Below are positions 1 to 11,502 of a DNA stretch of 64,000 bases, piece by piece. This DNA comes from Vibrio barjaei (lineage in GTDB: Bacteria; Pseudomonadota; Gammaproteobacteria; Enterobacterales; Vibrionaceae): contig NZ_LQXO02000003.1 of NCBI RefSeq assembly GCF_001639065.2, positions 124,001-188,000 of the forward strand, written 5' to 3'. Numbering within the stretch: the first letter of the stretch is position 1; each line of letters starts with the position of its first letter. Under the pieces are notes generated by a model that had not been told where the DNA came from, searched no databases, and was given only the letters and a program-made list of their open reading frames with translations. The position numbers and the translations under genes are program-made.

Positions 1-1649
1 TGCAGACGTTTCTCTGCATTCGAGCTCTTCGGCCAGAACTTGGTCATTTGTGCGTCAAGCTGAGGATCTTGGTCAATTAGCAGAGGGATATCACTGTAGA
101 CAACACCAGTGAGATCTTCGTATTGACGTTTAGTCGTATGGCTGTGTGAATCAGCAAACAATTGCGGTTGCTTCGCATCTGGGTTAATTGCCACTTCAAT
201 AAACGGCTTGATCAACGTCAGATCCGCACTGTTAGCAACGATATAAACAGAGTCAATATCGCGGCGGCTACGTGGTTGATTCTCTAGCTTCATGCCTGTC
301 AACGCTTCCATTTGGGCGATACGCTGCTGACTTTGCTGAAGACCGAATACATTATTGATGGTTTTTTGCAGCTGAGCGCGATTTCCATATTGTGCAATAG
401 CGACTTTGTTGTCACTGACTTTTGCCCACTCTTCTTCAAATGCTTTCACTACGCGGTCACCGAGGTTGCCTCTTGGTGCTAGGACCAGAGGATACTCATA
501 GTTGCCTTCAGAAAGATGAGCGGCCGCTTGCGCCACTTCTTGCTCTGGTGAAAGCGTTAGGTAACACATCATTTGTGATGGTTCTAACTCACTAGGAATA
601 TTGAGTGCGAGTGCTGGAATTGGAGTTTCCGATTGTTTTTGCGCTTGTTGCAGCTTCTCAACATTTTCTTTGATGAGTGGACCAACAATGAAGTCTACTT
701 CATTGGCAATTAATTGTGCTTTGATATCTGCCGGAGCCGTTTCATTAGTATCGATAACGGTAAAGATGGCCTCTGGGTCGCGCTGCTCATCGTCCATCAT
801 TGCCATCATAAACCCGTCACGAACTAGCTGCGCTTGTTTCGCATATTTGCCCGTTAATGGAAGCAGTAGTGCAGTGCTGTGAGGCGTCGTGATCTCTAAA
901 CTTAAAATATCTAAGATACTTTGAGGCGTGTATTCAGCAGCGGGATGGTCAGGGTTTTCGGCCAACCAGTTCTTTAAGGTGTTTTGTAGTTGTGGAAGGC
1001 TACCACCTAACGCTTTCATGTAGGTTGCAAGCTGTAACCAGCCATCAAGAACTTCTTCTTTAGGTTCTGCGACTAAGGTTGAAAGCTGGTCAGCAGAATA
1101 CTGGTTGAGGTTATTCCAAATCTCATCATTGATGCCTTGCTGCTCTTCGCGTGGAGCGAAACCTGACATGGCAATCAATTCTCGGCTAGCCTCAAAGTAG
1201 CGGCCTAATTGGGCCAGACTTTGCGCTCTTAACTCGTAGTAACGTTGCCATTGCTGTTGGGCAAGAGGCCATTCCGCAGGGAAGTTAAGTTGTAGATACG
1301 CATCCTGTGCATTGCCTTGCGCTAGGTTAAGCTCTGCACGAGCTAACTGCCATTCTGCTTGCTGAATAACGGTTAGGTTTTGTTTGGCTAGACGATTAGA
1401 AAGTCGCTTAGCTTGTTCGTAGTTGCCTTCTTGAATCGATGCCTTGAACGCTAGAATTAGCCATTCGTTAGCGAAACCACCTTGATCGGCATCGGCACGC
1501 ATTAAGTACGTTTCAGAAGATGCGGTTGGAGCAAGGGTGATATCAACACTCGTTGGGGCGCTTGGCTGAGTAGAACAAGCGGCAATGGACAAAGCCAATG
1601 CAATTGGAGTCAGTAGGCGTGTTACACTATTTCTCTTTGGGTTCATCAT
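1..1649 (-). CDS. lpoA: LpoA, outer-membrane lipoprotein activator of PBP1A (partial, C-terminus beyond window)
   Basis: The reverse strand encodes about 549 residues with no stop before base 1, so the C-terminal end is cut off. The N-terminus has a short basic region, a hydrophobic stretch and a lipobox ending IAAC with Cys25, which marks a lipoprotein. A TPR-like N-terminal half (repeated Leu/Ala/Gln-rich helices) is followed by a periplasmic-binding-protein-like half beginning near LLLPLTGKYAKQA, the layout known for LpoA, which reaches through the peptidoglycan to activate the synthase PBP1A. Three in-frame ATGs lie at 1655, 1649 and 1646. I chose 1649 because AAAGAG (1664-1659) is then 9 nt away. 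The gene is divergent from rsmI. The family assignment is from recalled similarity. Confidence 0.9.
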   Translation of the reverse strand, partial: MMNPKRNSVTRLLTPIALALSIAACSTQPSAPTSVDITLAPTASSETYLMRADADQGGFANEWLILAFKASIQEGNYEQAKRLSNRLAKQNLTVIQQAEWQLARAELNLAQGNAQDAYLQLNFPAEWPLAQQQWQRYYELRAQSLAQLGRYFEASRELIAMSGFAPREEQQGINDEIWNNLNQYSADQLSTLVAEPKEEVLDGWLQLATYMKALGGSLPQLQNTLKNWLAENPDHPAAEYTPQSILDILSLEITTPHSTALLLPLTGKYAKQAQLVRDGFMMAMMDDEQRDPEAIFTVIDTNETAPADIKAQLIANEVDFIVGPLIKENVEKLQQAQKQSETPIPALALNIPSELEPSQMMCYLTLSPEQEVAQAAAHLSEGNYEYPLVLAPRGNLGDRVVKAFEEEWAKVSDNKVAIAQYGNRAQLQKTINNVFGLQQSQQRIAQMEALTGMKLENQPRSRRDIDSVYIVANSADLTLIKPFIEVAINPDAKQPQLFADSHSHTTKRQYEDLTGVVYSDIPLLIDQDPQLDAQMTKFWPKSSNAEKRL

Positions 1650-1685
1650 TGCCATGAGCTCTTTAATCACTATTCGTGTAAAATC

Positions 1686-1714
1686 ATTATATTAATCGTT
1701 GAAGTGCTGGTAAA
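1686..1714 (-). promoter_or_regulatory. Candidate sigma70 promoter of lpoA
   Basis: On the minus strand TTTACC (1714-1709) is followed after 17 nt by a perfect TATAAT (1691-1686). A start near 1679 would give a leader of about 30 nt before the lpoA ATG. The -35 hexamer lies within 10 bp of the rsmI start codon, so the two divergent genes share this space. Confidence 0.6.
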
Positions 1715-1717
1715 CAA

Positions 1718-2581
1718 ATGACAAGCAACAAAACCACTTATATTGAGCAACCAACGCTCTTTATTGTACCGACTCCTATTGGAAATCTCGGTGATATCAC
1801 ACAAAGAGCGCTCGATGTCTTAAACAGCGTCGATATTATTGCTGCTGAAGATACTCGTCATACGGGTAAACTTTTATCGCACTTCAATATTCAAACTAGG
1901 ACATTTGCGCTCCATGATCACAATGAGCAGCAAAAAGCACAAGTTTTAGTCGATAAATTGTTAGCGGGCGAATCCATCGCATTGGTTTCTGATGCGGGTA
2001 CGCCACTGATCAGCGATCCAGGGTACCATTTAGTGTCTCAATGTCGTCAAGCGGGCGTTAAAGTTGTGCCATTACCTGGTGCGTGTGCCGTAATAACTGC
2101 CTTGAGCGCCTCAGGTCTACCATCTGATCGATTTAGCTTTGAAGGTTTCTTGCCTGCAAAAAGCAAAGGTCGTAAAGACAAGTTTATGGAAATTGCTAAG
2201 GCAGAGCGTACCTGTATTTTCTATGAGTCACCACATCGAATCACTGAGTCGTTGGCAGATATGCTTGAAGTCCTTGGTCCGGAGCGTGAAGTTGTATTGG
2301 CACGTGAGCTGACAAAGACTTACGAAACCATACAGGGACTGCCATTAGGTGAATTGGTTGAATGGATTGAAGAAGACGAAAACCGCAAGCGCGGTGAGAT
2401 GGTTTTATTGATTCATGGATACCGCGAACCCGTGACGGACACGTTACCAGACGAGGCGACTCGAACCTTAGCGATCTTAGTTAAAGAGCTGCCATTGAAG
2501 AAAGCTGCGGCAGCAACGGCAGAGATTTATAACCTGAAAAAGAACGCATTATACAAATGGGGCTTAGAAAACCTTGAGTAA
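1718..2581 (+). CDS. rsmI: 16S rRNA (cytidine-1402-2'-O)-methyltransferase RsmI
   Basis: A 287-residue protein of the tetrapyrrole-methylase-like SAM-dependent family. RsmI 2'-O-methylates C1402 of 16S rRNA in the P site, partnering the N4 methylation made by RsmH, which is encoded 590 bp downstream. Family motifs are present: [10 protein letters not shown] (19-28), [11 protein letters not shown] (43-53) and [12 protein letters not shown] (91-102). Length equals the E. coli protein (about 286). The start codon is preceded by only a weak Shine-Dalgarno. Its last codons contain the -35 element of rnpB. It is divergent from lpoA, as is usual in gammaproteobacteria. Confidence 0.96.
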   Translation: MTSNKTTYIEQPTLFIVPTPIGNLGDITQRALDVLNSVDIIAAEDTRHTGKLLSHFNIQTRTFALHDHNEQQKAQVLVDKLLAGESIALVSDAGTPLISDPGYHLVSQCRQAGVKVVPLPGACAVITALSASGLPSDRFSFEGFLPAKSKGRKDKFMEIAKAERTCIFYESPHRITESLADMLEVLGPEREVVLARELTKTYETIQGLPLGELVEWIEEDENRKRGEMVLLIHGYREPVTDTLPDEATRTLAILVKELPLKKAAAATAEIYNLKKNALYKWGLENLE

Positions 2582-2602
2582 TTGCTCGCGCTCCGCTACA
2601 AT
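2574..2602 (+). promoter_or_regulatory. Promoter of rnpB, overlapping the rsmI stop codon
   Basis: TTGAGT (2574-2579), a 17-nt spacer and TACAAT (2597-2602) precede the conserved 5' end of the RNase P RNA. The -35 hexamer lies inside the last two rsmI codons. The sequence between the -10 and the RNA start is GC-rich (CCGCGCCC), as at strong, growth-rate-controlled stable-RNA promoters. Confidence 0.75.
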
Positions 2603-2611
2603 CCGCGCCCT

Positions 2612-3018
<407 letters not shown>

Positions 3019-3023
3019 ATTAT

Positions 3024-3063
3024 AAAAAAACCCATTACAAATTGATTTTGTGATGGGTTTTTT
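3024..3063 (+). terminator. Intrinsic terminator of rnpB
   Basis: AACCCATTACAAA pairs with TTTGTGATGGGTT (13 bp, one G-T pair) around a TTGAT loop and runs into a T tract. It starts six bases after the RNase P RNA 3' end. Confidence 0.9.
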
Positions 3064-3171
3064 GCTTTTTTATCACCTATCTTTACGTTAGGCTGAACTT
3101 AACCAGATGACGTTACTGAAGGAAATCAGTACACTTGTCTACTTTGCCTTTAGCAACTCTCGAGATCACCA

Positions 3172-4122
3172 ATGAGCGAATCATTCCAACATATTTCGGT
3201 ACTACTTCATGAATCTATCGATGGCTTAGCCATTAAACCTGACGGTATCTATATCGATGGGACGTTTGGACGTGGTGGTCACAGTCGTCAAATTCTTTCA
3301 CAATTGGGTGAAAATGGTCGCCTTTATAGTATTGACCGAGATCCTCAAGCGATTGAAGAAGCGGGTAAAATCGATGACCCTCGATTCACCATTATTCACG
3401 GCCCGTTTTCTGGTATGGCAGAATATGCGGAACGCTATGATTTGGTTGGTAAAGTTGACGGTGTGTTGCTGGACTTAGGTGTCTCTTCACCACAATTGGA
3501 TGATGCGGAACGTGGTTTTAGCTTTATGAAAGACGGCCCATTGGATATGCGCATGGACCCAACATCAGGCATGCCGGTTTCTAAGTGGTTGGCTCACGCT
3601 GAGCTTGATGATATCACTTGGGTTATTCGTGAGTTTGGTGAAGATAAGCACGCTCGTCGAATCGCTAAAGCGATTGTTGCTCATCGTGAAGATGAAGAGA
3701 AAGAGCCACTTACTCGTACAAGCCAACTAGCGAAGTTAATTTCTGACGCGGCACCAAAAAGCTTCAAAGAGAAGAAGCATCCAGCGACGCGTTCATTCCA
3801 AGCATTTCGCATCTATATCAACAGTGAACTTGAAGAGATCGATACGGCTTTAAAAGGAGCAGCAAGCATTCTTGCGCCAGAAGGTCGTTTATCTGTGATC
3901 AGTTTCCACTCGTTGGAAGATCGCATGGTGAAGCGTTTTATGCGCAAAGAAAGTAGAGGCCCTCAAGTGCCTCACGGTATTCCGATGACAGAAGATCAAA
4001 TTCGTGCTTTGGGGAGTGCAAATCTAAAAACAATTGGTAAAGCACTTAAACCATCGGATCAAGAAGTTGAAATGAACACGCGATCACGCAGCTCTGTACT
4101 TCGAGTTGCAGAAAAACTGTAG
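3172..4122 (+). CDS. rsmH: 16S rRNA (cytosine-1402-N4)-methyltransferase RsmH
   Basis: A 316-residue MraW-family methyltransferase that N4-methylates C1402 of 16S rRNA. The SAM-binding block [15 protein letters not shown] starts at residue 28, [13 protein letters not shown] is at 98-110 and ISFHSLEDR lies near the C-terminus. It is the first gene of the dcw cluster here. In E. coli mraZ precedes it, but only 108 bp without an ORF separate the rnpB terminator from this start. FtsL begins 11 bp after its stop, so it is probably the promoter-proximal gene of the operon. I found no convincing promoter hexamers in the short upstream gap. Confidence 0.97.
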   Translation: MSESFQHISVLLHESIDGLAIKPDGIYIDGTFGRGGHSRQILSQLGENGRLYSIDRDPQAIEEAGKIDDPRFTIIHGPFSGMAEYAERYDLVGKVDGVLLDLGVSSPQLDDAERGFSFMKDGPLDMRMDPTSGMPVSKWLAHAELDDITWVIREFGEDKHARRIAKAIVAHREDEEKEPLTRTSQLAKLISDAAPKSFKEKKHPATRSFQAFRIYINSELEEIDTALKGAASILAPEGRLSVISFHSLEDRMVKRFMRKESRGPQVPHGIPMTEDQIRALGSANLKTIGKALKPSDQEVEMNTRSRSSVLRVAEKL

Positions 4123-4133
4123 CGGACAAGTGG

Positions 4134-4454
4134 ATGTCTAACGAGCCAAAACACAACTTAGCCAAACTCATCGGGATAGATATTATAACGGTGGGTCGAG
4201 TACCTTTAATGGTATTGCTATTAATATTCGCGACAGCGATGGGGGTCGTCTTTGCTACTCACCATACTCGCCAGGCAATAAACCAAAAAGATGTGGCGCT
4301 CCAAGAGCGTGAAAGGCTTGATAATGAATGGCGCAACTTGCTTCTTGAAGAAAATGCGTTGTCTGAACACAGTCGAGTCCAAGCGATGGCAAAGCAAGAA
4401 CTGGATATGAAGCGTCCTGATGCTGACAAGGAAGTAGTGGTTTCCCTGAAATGA
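4134..4454 (+). CDS. ftsL: Cell division protein FtsL
   Basis: A 106-residue bitopic inner-membrane protein. A short cytoplasmic tail (1-21) is followed by one transmembrane helix (about 22-42) and a periplasmic helical region (45-100) with heptad-like leucines, expected to form a coiled coil with FtsB. The FtsQLB complex signals septal peptidoglycan synthesis by FtsWI. Position between rsmH and ftsI is diagnostic because the sequence is poorly conserved in the family. Its TGA stop overlaps the ftsI ATG (ATGA), which implies translational coupling. Confidence 0.93.
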   Translation: MSNEPKHNLAKLIGIDIITVGRVPLMVLLLIFATAMGVVFATHHTRQAINQKDVALQERERLDNEWRNLLLEENALSEHSRVQAMAKQELDMKRPDADKEVVVSLK

Positions 4455-6187
4455 AAGGCAAAAAAGTTGTAAAACCCTCCAACAAGAAGAAAAGTACACA
4501 AACTGCAGAAGCTCCAACGCTGATTGCATGGCGCTTTCGTCTCATCTTAGGTTGCGTGTTATTAATCTTCACTGCACTGGTAGCCAGAATCGGCTATATC
4601 CAAGTTATCGAACCGGATAACTTAATTAAGCAAGGTGATTTACGTTCGGTCCGCGTTAAAGCACTTCCCTCTGCCCGCGGCATTATTTCAGATCGCAATG
4701 GCGAGCCGTTGGCGGTCAGTGTTCCGGTTCAAGCAGTATGGGCAGATCCTGCTACGATATTTAAAGATAATGGTTTGGCAAAACTTGACCGTTGGCATGC
4801 CCTAGCGGATGTACTCGGTCTTGACCGACAGGCCCTTATCAACAAGATTCAGAAAAACAAAACTCGCCGCTTTATCTATCTACAGCGCCAAGTCAGCCCA
4901 GCCATGGCAAAGTACATCAAAGAGCTCAAACTCTCGGGAGTTGGACTGAAAGCGGAATCTCGCCGCTATTACCCTGCTGGTGAAGTTAGCGCACACTTAG
5001 TTGGGGTCACTGGTATTGACGGTCATGGTCTCGAAGGGGTAGAACGCAGCTATGATAAATGGCTGACGGGTGAGGCGGGTAAACGAATTATTCGTAAAGA
5101 CCGTTATGGTCGTGTCGTAGAAAATATCTCGCTAGAGGAGCGTGAAGAAGGTAAGCCGCTCGAACTTACTATTGACCAGCGTTTGCAAGCGATCGCTTAC
5201 CGTGCAGTCAAACAAGCCGTTGCTGATTACCGCGCGACCTCAGGCAGTGCTGTGATTATCGATGTTAAGACTGGCGGTGTGTTAGCTATGGTTAATGCCC
5301 CATCATACAACCCGAATAATCGCTCCTCTCGTCAGTCCTTTACGATGCGTAACCGGGTGATAACCGATGCGATGGAACCGGGTTCGACGGTTAAACCGTT
5401 TGTTGTGTTAGCTGCATTAGAAGCGGGTGTAGCCGATGAAAATACCGTGATTGATACCGGTAATGGCATCATGCAAATTGGTGGCAGTCGTGTTCGTGAT
5501 ACTTCAAAAGTTGGCAAGGCTAACTTGGCGAAGATTCTTCAAAAATCCAGTAACATCGGTGTGGCTAAGCTTGCGTTGGAAATGCCTCTGCAAGAGCTAT
5601 TAGGAATGTATAGCTCGATCGGTTTTGGCCAGCTTTCTGGGCTGAACTTAGTCGGCGAAACCACTGGTATTTTCCCTAACCGTCGCCGTTGGTCTCAATT
5701 TGAAATTGCAACGCTTGCCTTTGGCTATGGTATCTCGATTACTCCACTACAATTAGCGCATGCCTATGCGACATTGGGTAATGGTGGATTATATCAACCA
5801 GTACATATCATTGAGAATAACCAGCAAGATTTATCGAAGCAGGTCATCGACCATCACTATGCGGTTGAAGTATTAAACATGCTGGAAGCGGTAACTCAAC
5901 CAGGTGGTACAGCGACGCGTGCCGCCGTTCCTGGATATCGTGTTGCAGCCAAAACAGGTACATCACGAAAAGCAGCCGCTGGTGGCTATAGTGACGAATA
6001 CGTAGCAATTACGTCGGGTGTTGCTCCTGTAAGTGACCCTCGTATTGCGCTTGTTGTGGTGATTAACGAACCACAAGGTGATCAGTATTATGGTGGTGCT
6101 GTTGCAGGCCCAGTATTCTCAGAAATTATGAAAGGTTCGCTGCAGATATTAAATGTAGCGCCTGATGAAAATCAGTTTCAAAAATAG
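4451..6187 (+). CDS. ftsI: Septal peptidoglycan transpeptidase FtsI (PBP3)
   Basis: A 578-residue class B penicillin-binding protein that cross-links septal peptidoglycan with the FtsW glycosyltransferase. A basic cytoplasmic tail and one transmembrane helix (about 29-50) lead to the dimerisation domain and then the transpeptidase. Active-site motifs are STVK (312-315, nucleophile Ser312), SSN (366-368) and KTGT (501-504). It overlaps ftsL by 4 bp and ends 9 bp before the likely murE start. Length is close to E. coli FtsI (588). Confidence 0.97.
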   Translation: MKGKKVVKPSNKKKSTQTAEAPTLIAWRFRLILGCVLLIFTALVARIGYIQVIEPDNLIKQGDLRSVRVKALPSARGIISDRNGEPLAVSVPVQAVWADPATIFKDNGLAKLDRWHALADVLGLDRQALINKIQKNKTRRFIYLQRQVSPAMAKYIKELKLSGVGLKAESRRYYPAGEVSAHLVGVTGIDGHGLEGVERSYDKWLTGEAGKRIIRKDRYGRVVENISLEEREEGKPLELTIDQRLQAIAYRAVKQAVADYRATSGSAVIIDVKTGGVLAMVNAPSYNPNNRSSRQSFTMRNRVITDAMEPGSTVKPFVVLAALEAGVADENTVIDTGNGIMQIGGSRVRDTSKVGKANLAKILQKSSNIGVAKLALEMPLQELLGMYSSIGFGQLSGLNLVGETTGIFPNRRRWSQFEIATLAFGYGISITPLQLAHAYATLGNGGLYQPVHIIENNQQDLSKQVIDHHYAVEVLNMLEAVTQPGGTATRAAVPGYRVAAKTGTSRKAAAGGYSDEYVAITSGVAPVSDPRIALVVVINEPQGDQYYGGAVAGPVFSEIMKGSLQILNVAPDENQFQK

Positions 6188-6196
6188 GTGAAAACA

Positions 6197-7696
6197 ATGT
6201 TGACCTCTTTGACATTGGCAAAACTGCTAAAACCTTGGATTAGCGAAATGGAAAGCTCAGTGAGCTACTTGTCACTTGATGACATAGTCGTTTCCAATTT
6301 GGAATTAGATAGCCGGGCTATTCAACAAGGCGATAGCTTCGTCGCGATCATTGGTCATACTGTCGATGGCCGTCTGTTTATCGAAAGAGCAGTGCAAGCA
6401 GGCGCTACGTCTGTGCTGGCTCAAGCAGACAGTGAGCATAAGCATGGTGAAGTGACCTATATTGGTGAAGTGCCAATTATCCATCTCTACCAACTCGATA
6501 CGCTGCTTTCTGTCATCGCGGCACGCCTATATCAATATCAGCAACAAGTCATTGGTGTAACTGGGACGAATGGCAAAACCACCATCACCCAGCTTATTGC
6601 TCAATGGATTGATTTACTCGGTGATAAAGCCGCTATTATGGGCACGACGGGTAATGGCTTCTTAGATCAGCTTGAAGAGGCAAAAAACACCACAGGCAGT
6701 GCCATTGATGTACAGCGAATCTTAGCAAAGTTAGATCAGCAAGGTGCGCACTATACAGCGATGGAAGTGTCTTCTCACGGCTTAGTTCAAGGTCGCGTTG
6801 CCGCTGTGCCATTTAAGTTAGGTATTTTTACCAATCTGAGCCGTGATCATCTCGATTATCACGGCACAATGGAAGGATACGAGGCCGCGAAGAAGCTCCT
6901 GTTTACCGACCATCATTGCGAACATGCGGTTCTCAATATTGATGATGTCGTTGGTCGCCGTTGGTTGTCGGAACGAAGTGATGCCATCGCGGTGTCTGTT
7001 GAAGGACGTCAAGAGGGTGAAAGAGGGCTGTGGGCAACAACAGTAGAATACAGCGATAGCGGAATCTCACTTGAATTTGATGGTTACTTTGGGCAAGGCA
7101 ATCTGCAAGCACCACTGATTGGTCAATTTAACGCTAGCAATCTCATGCTGGCGTTTGCGTCGTTATTAGCGCTCGGCTTTGATATCGAACATCTGCAACA
7201 AACTGCGCCGAAACTGCAACCAGTGCTTGGCAGAATGGAACTATTCCAAACCACTAGTAAACCTAAAATAGTTGTCGATTATGCTCACACCCCCGATGCT
7301 CTTGAAAAAGCGCTGTTGGCGTTGCGAGTACATTGTGAAGGTAAACTTTGGGTGATTGTCGGCTGCGGTGGTGACAGAGATAAAGGTAAACGACCAATGA
7401 TGGCGGCGATCGCTGAACGCTTAGCTGACCACGTTATTCTTAGTGATGATAATCCTCGAAGTGAAGACCCTGCTGCTATTGTCGAAGATATGTTGGCCGG
7501 TATGAGCCAACCGCAAGCTGCTATTGTTGAACACAAACGGTTTGATGCGGCGCAGGTGGCGATGAACCAAGCTGGGGCATCGGACATTATTTTACTCGCT
7601 GGTAAAGGTCACGAAGACTATCAGGTTATTGGCACCAAAGCGGTGCATTACTCGGACAGAGAATCGGCCGCAACATTATTGGGACTTACATTATGA
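6197..7696 (+). CDS. murE: UDP-MurNAc-L-Ala-D-Glu:meso-diaminopimelate ligase MurE
   Basis: About 499 residues. It adds meso-diaminopimelate to UDP-MurNAc dipeptide in the cytoplasm. The Mur-ligase P-loop [10 protein letters not shown] lies at 120-129, and DNPR at 418-421 is the known signature for diaminopimelate rather than lysine specificity. A GTG at 6188 is in frame, but AGGTGA (6186-6191), an excellent Shine-Dalgarno, overlaps it and sits 5 nt before the ATG at 6197, so I prefer 6197. The stop overlaps the murF ATG by 4 bp. Confidence 0.97.
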   Translation: MLTSLTLAKLLKPWISEMESSVSYLSLDDIVVSNLELDSRAIQQGDSFVAIIGHTVDGRLFIERAVQAGATSVLAQADSEHKHGEVTYIGEVPIIHLYQLDTLLSVIAARLYQYQQQVIGVTGTNGKTTITQLIAQWIDLLGDKAAIMGTTGNGFLDQLEEAKNTTGSAIDVQRILAKLDQQGAHYTAMEVSSHGLVQGRVAAVPFKLGIFTNLSRDHLDYHGTMEGYEAAKKLLFTDHHCEHAVLNIDDVVGRRWLSERSDAIAVSVEGRQEGERGLWATTVEYSDSGISLEFDGYFGQGNLQAPLIGQFNASNLMLAFASLLALGFDIEHLQQTAPKLQPVLGRMELFQTTSKPKIVVDYAHTPDALEKALLALRVHCEGKLWVIVGCGGDRDKGKRPMMAAIAERLADHVILSDDNPRSEDPAAIVEDMLAGMSQPQAAIVEHKRFDAAQVAMNQAGASDIILLAGKGHEDYQVIGTKAVHYSDRESAATLLGLTL

Positions 7697-9057
7697 TTGC
7701 ATTAACACTATCTGACATTGCCAATATTGTTGAAGGTACGCAGAGTGGCGGTGAGATTCAAATCCAAGAAGTCACGACAGATACTCGTGCGATTCAGTCT
7801 GGAGCACTGTTTATTGCGTTAGTCGGTGAGCGCTTTGATGCTCACGATTTTTGCCAGCAAGCTGCTGATAAAGGTGCCGCCGCACTCATTGTTGAACGTC
7901 AACTGGATATTGATATTCCGCAGGTTATCGTAGCAGATAGTAAAGTTGCACTTGGCTTATTAGGGGCTGAAGTGCATCGTCGTTGTGGGACAAAAACTCT
8001 TGCTATTACTGGTAGCTGTGGCAAAACCACAGTAAAAGAGATGGTGGCGAGTATCTTATCTGGCCTTGGACAAGTGCTATACACAGCTGGCAACTTCAAT
8101 AATGATATTGGTGTTCCACTGACATTACTTCGCAGCACACCACAAGATGACTTTTCTGTTATCGAACTAGGTGCGAATCATATTGGCGAGATTGCTTACA
8201 CCACGGCGCTGGTGAAACCTGATATTGCCATGGTTAATAATGTGGCAGAAGCGCACCTGGAGGGCTTTGGTTCTCTTGATGGCGTGAAAACTGCGAAAGG
8301 TGAAATTTACCAGGGTCTCACAGCCAACGGGACAGCGCTGATCAATCTCGATAGTCAAGGTGAGTCGATTTGGTCAGAAGTTTTACAAGATAAAAACCTT
8401 ATAACGTTCTCTAAACAAAACACTAACGCCGATTTTTATGGCGCTGACATAGCGATGTCATCAGAGGGCTATCCGTTATTTACACTGCACACACCAATCG
8501 GCAATGTCGAACTGCAGTTGTCATTGCTAGGTGAGCATAATGTGGCGAATGCCGTTGCTGCGAGTGCTTTGGCGATTCAATGTGGTGCGACCTTAGAGCA
8601 AATCAAAATAGGTTTGCAATCGCTAAGTAAGGTTAAACGTCGTGTTGATGTAGAAAAACTTACTGAGCACATTACCTTAATTGATGACAGCTATAACGCC
8701 AGTGTGCCTGCGATGAAAGCGGCGGTTGACTTGCTTGCACAGTTTAAGCAAGGGCAGCGCTGGTTGATTCTGGGTAATATGGCAGAATTGGGGCATGAAA
8801 GTCTTGCACTTCACAAAGAAGTCGGACAACATGCTGCTCCTTTCGCATTTGAACATGTTTTGACCTATGGTGAAGATGCGAAGATTATCAGTGACCTATG
8901 TGGTGGTATGCATTTTCAGAGTCACGACAGCATGCTTGAATATATCGAGCGCAATTTAACACAGCTAAACCAGACCTCTCATACCTTATTGGTGAAAGGG
9001 GCACTAAGTGCTGGCATGTACACCATTGCTAATGCACTGAAGGAGACTTACACATGA
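7693..9057 (+). CDS. murF: UDP-MurNAc-tripeptide:D-Ala-D-Ala ligase MurF
   Basis: A 454-residue Mur ligase that attaches D-Ala-D-Ala to complete the UDP-MurNAc pentapeptide. The ATP-binding loop GSCGKTT is at 107-113 and the central-domain [10 protein letters not shown] motif is present. The start overlaps murE by ATGA and the stop overlaps mraY by ATGA, so three successive genes are translationally coupled. Length matches E. coli MurF (452). Confidence 0.97.
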   Translation: MIALTLSDIANIVEGTQSGGEIQIQEVTTDTRAIQSGALFIALVGERFDAHDFCQQAADKGAAALIVERQLDIDIPQVIVADSKVALGLLGAEVHRRCGTKTLAITGSCGKTTVKEMVASILSGLGQVLYTAGNFNNDIGVPLTLLRSTPQDDFSVIELGANHIGEIAYTTALVKPDIAMVNNVAEAHLEGFGSLDGVKTAKGEIYQGLTANGTALINLDSQGESIWSEVLQDKNLITFSKQNTNADFYGADIAMSSEGYPLFTLHTPIGNVELQLSLLGEHNVANAVAASALAIQCGATLEQIKIGLQSLSKVKRRVDVEKLTEHITLIDDSYNASVPAMKAAVDLLAQFKQGQRWLILGNMAELGHESLALHKEVGQHAAPFAFEHVLTYGEDAKIISDLCGGMHFQSHDSMLEYIERNLTQLNQTSHTLLVKGALSAGMYTIANALKETYT

Positions 9058-10136
9058 TTATTTGGCTTGCGGAATTACTACAGCCATACTTTTCTTTTTT
9101 TCGACTGTTTGAATACCTGTCATTCAGAGCCATAGTCAGTGTGTTAACCGCTTTAGGGTTGTCCTTATGGATGGGACCTAAAATGATTGCTCGCCTGCAA
9201 ATGTTGCAAATCGGTCAAGTTGTTCGTAACGAAGGTCCTGAATCGCACTTTAGTAAGCGCGGAACGCCAACCATGGGCGGCGTGATGATCTTGTTTGCGA
9301 TTACATTAACAGTGTTGCTGTGGTCTGACTTAAGCAACCCTTATATCTGGGCTGTATTGGTTGTTTTACTTGGCTACGGCGCAGTGGGTTTTGTCGACGA
9401 TTATCGCAAAGTTGTTCGTAAGAACACTGACGGTTTGATTGCTCGTTGGAAGTATTTTTGGCAGTCAGTTATCGCTCTGTTCGTGGCTTTCGCTTTATAT
9501 GCTCATGGACAAGATACAGCTGCAACTCAATTGGTTGTGCCTTTCTTCAAAGACGTGATGCCGCAGATGGGACTGTTTTATATCGTCTTCACCTATTTTG
9601 TTATTGTAGGCACAAGCAACGCTGTAAACCTGACGGATGGTTTGGATGGCTTGGCTATTATGCCGACAGTACTTGTAGCGGCGGGTTTTGCGGTTATTGC
9701 TTGGGCTACGGGCAACGTTAACTTCGCTAACTACCTACATATTCCTTATATCCCATATACCTCAGAGTTGGTCGTTGTATGTACCGCAATGGTTGGTGCT
9801 GGCCTTGGTTTCCTTTGGTTTAACACGTATCCAGCACAAGTGTTTATGGGTGATGTTGGCTCACTGGCACTTGGTGGTGCACTTGGTGTGATTGCGGTGT
9901 TGGTTCGTCAAGAGTTTGTGCTTGTTATTATGGGCGGTGTATTCGTAATGGAAACGTTGTCGGTTATTCTTCAGGTAGGTTCATACAAACTGCGTGGCCA
10001 GCGTATTTTCCGTATGGCGCCTATTCACCACCACTATGAGCTAAAAGGATGGCCGGAACCACGTGTTATTGTTCGTTTTTGGATTATTTCAATCGTACTA
10101 GTTCTTATTGGATTAGCCACTCTTAAAGTACGTTAG
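9054..10136 (+). CDS. mraY: Phospho-MurNAc-pentapeptide transferase MraY (lipid I synthase)
   Basis: A 360-residue inner-membrane protein with about ten hydrophobic helices, the same length as E. coli MraY. It transfers phospho-MurNAc-pentapeptide to undecaprenyl phosphate. Conserved polar motifs of the family are visible: FVDDYRK, the Asp-rich [10 protein letters not shown], and the C-terminal [12 protein letters not shown] with the catalytic-loop histidines. Its ATG overlaps the murF stop. MurD follows after 23 bp. Confidence 0.98.
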   Translation: MIIWLAELLQPYFSFFRLFEYLSFRAIVSVLTALGLSLWMGPKMIARLQMLQIGQVVRNEGPESHFSKRGTPTMGGVMILFAITLTVLLWSDLSNPYIWAVLVVLLGYGAVGFVDDYRKVVRKNTDGLIARWKYFWQSVIALFVAFALYAHGQDTAATQLVVPFFKDVMPQMGLFYIVFTYFVIVGTSNAVNLTDGLDGLAIMPTVLVAAGFAVIAWATGNVNFANYLHIPYIPYTSELVVVCTAMVGAGLGFLWFNTYPAQVFMGDVGSLALGGALGVIAVLVRQEFVLVIMGGVFVMETLSVILQVGSYKLRGQRIFRMAPIHHHYELKGWPEPRVIVRFWIISIVLVLIGLATLKVR

Positions 10137-10159
10137 AAACGCAGTAGGACAATCAGTTC

Positions 10160-11488
10160 ATGGATTCTTGGCAAGACATAAAGCAAGTCGTTGTAGTTGG
10201 GCTCGGTATTACCGGGCTCTCTGTCGTTAATCATGTTAGTAAAAACCATCCTGACGTGACTGTTCGTGTGATGGACAGTCGGGAGAACCCTCCCGGTGCT
10301 GAGCAGTTGCCAGAAGGTGCAGAACTGCATGCTGGAAGCTTTAATACTGAGTGGTTGAATCAAGCAGACCTGATTGTTTGCAACCCTGGTATTGCTTTGG
10401 CAACACCAGAAATTCAGCAGGCACTGGAAAAAGGTATTCGCGTTGTTGGCGATATTGAACTGTTTGCGTGGGCAACTACCAAGCCTGTTATTGCTATTAC
10501 AGGCTCCAACGGTAAAAGTACAGTGACCGACCTAACAGGGGCAATGGCCAAAGCTGCGGGTATCAATGTCGGTGTTGGCGGTAATATTGGTGTTCCTGCT
10601 TTAGATTTGCTGGAACTGAATGCCGACTTGTATGTCCTAGAATTATCTAGCTTCCAACTCGAAACAACCTATTCTCTAAAAACCAAAGTATCGACATTTT
10701 TGAATCTGTCCGAAGATCATATGGATCGCTACCATGGGATGGAAGATTATGCACAAGCGAAACGACGTATTTTCTTCAATGCAGAACATGCTTTGGTGAA
10801 TCGTGATGAGCCAGAGACTTCCCCTGAGCTGGCCGGGCTTCCTGTAGCAACGTTTGGTTTTAATGAGCAAGACTTCGGTATGCGTGAAATCGACGGACAA
10901 GTCTGGCTAGTCGATAACGGTGAAACCATTATTTCCACCGACCAACTTCGTTTGGTTGGCAAGCACAATTGGTCCAATGCGCTGGTGGCCTGTGCATTGC
11001 TCAAACTGAGCGGTATCAACTACCGAAAAGGTTTGGCGTGTTTGGCTGCGTACACTGGTTTGAGTCATCGTTGCCAAGTGGTTGCAGATGAAAAGGGCGT
11101 CAAGTGGGTGAATGATTCCAAGGCTACAAACGTGGCGAGCACACTTGCGGCGTTATCTGGCTTAACCTTAGAGGGTAAACTGTATCTTTTGGTAGGTGGC
11201 GTTGGCAAAGGCGCTGACTTTTCTGAGTTAGCCAAACCACTGTCTGAGCTGAATGTGAAGTTGTGCTGTTTTGGGAGAGATGGTGAGGAGTTCATGGCCT
11301 TGCATCCATCGGCGGTTCGATATGACACGCTCAACAATGTCCTAACCGATATTACACCCGAACTGCAAAAGGGTGATATGGTTATGTTATCTCCAGCTTG
11401 TGCAAGCTTTGATCAGTTTGCCAATTTTATGGCTCGTGGAGATGACTTTACCCAGCTGGCTCAGCAATTTTCAAAACAAGTTAGTTAA
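10160..11488 (+). CDS. murD: UDP-MurNAc-L-Ala:D-glutamate ligase MurD
   Basis: A 442-residue Mur ligase that adds D-glutamate to UDP-MurNAc-L-Ala. It has an N-terminal Rossmann region ([11 protein letters not shown]), the P-loop GSNGKST at 115-121 and the [10 protein letters not shown] motif near the C-terminus, typical of MurD. It lies 23 bp after mraY and 14 bp before ftsW, in the usual dcw order. Confidence 0.97.
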   Translation: MDSWQDIKQVVVVGLGITGLSVVNHVSKNHPDVTVRVMDSRENPPGAEQLPEGAELHAGSFNTEWLNQADLIVCNPGIALATPEIQQALEKGIRVVGDIELFAWATTKPVIAITGSNGKSTVTDLTGAMAKAAGINVGVGGNIGVPALDLLELNADLYVLELSSFQLETTYSLKTKVSTFLNLSEDHMDRYHGMEDYAQAKRRIFFNAEHALVNRDEPETSPELAGLPVATFGFNEQDFGMREIDGQVWLVDNGETIISTDQLRLVGKHNWSNALVACALLKLSGINYRKGLACLAAYTGLSHRCQVVADEKGVKWVNDSKATNVASTLAALSGLTLEGKLYLLVGGVGKGADFSELAKPLSELNVKLCCFGRDGEEFMALHPSAVRYDTLNNVLTDITPELQKGDMVMLSPACASFDQFANFMARGDDFTQLAQQFSKQVS

Positions 11489-11502
11489 ACGGACTCGCTA
11501 CT

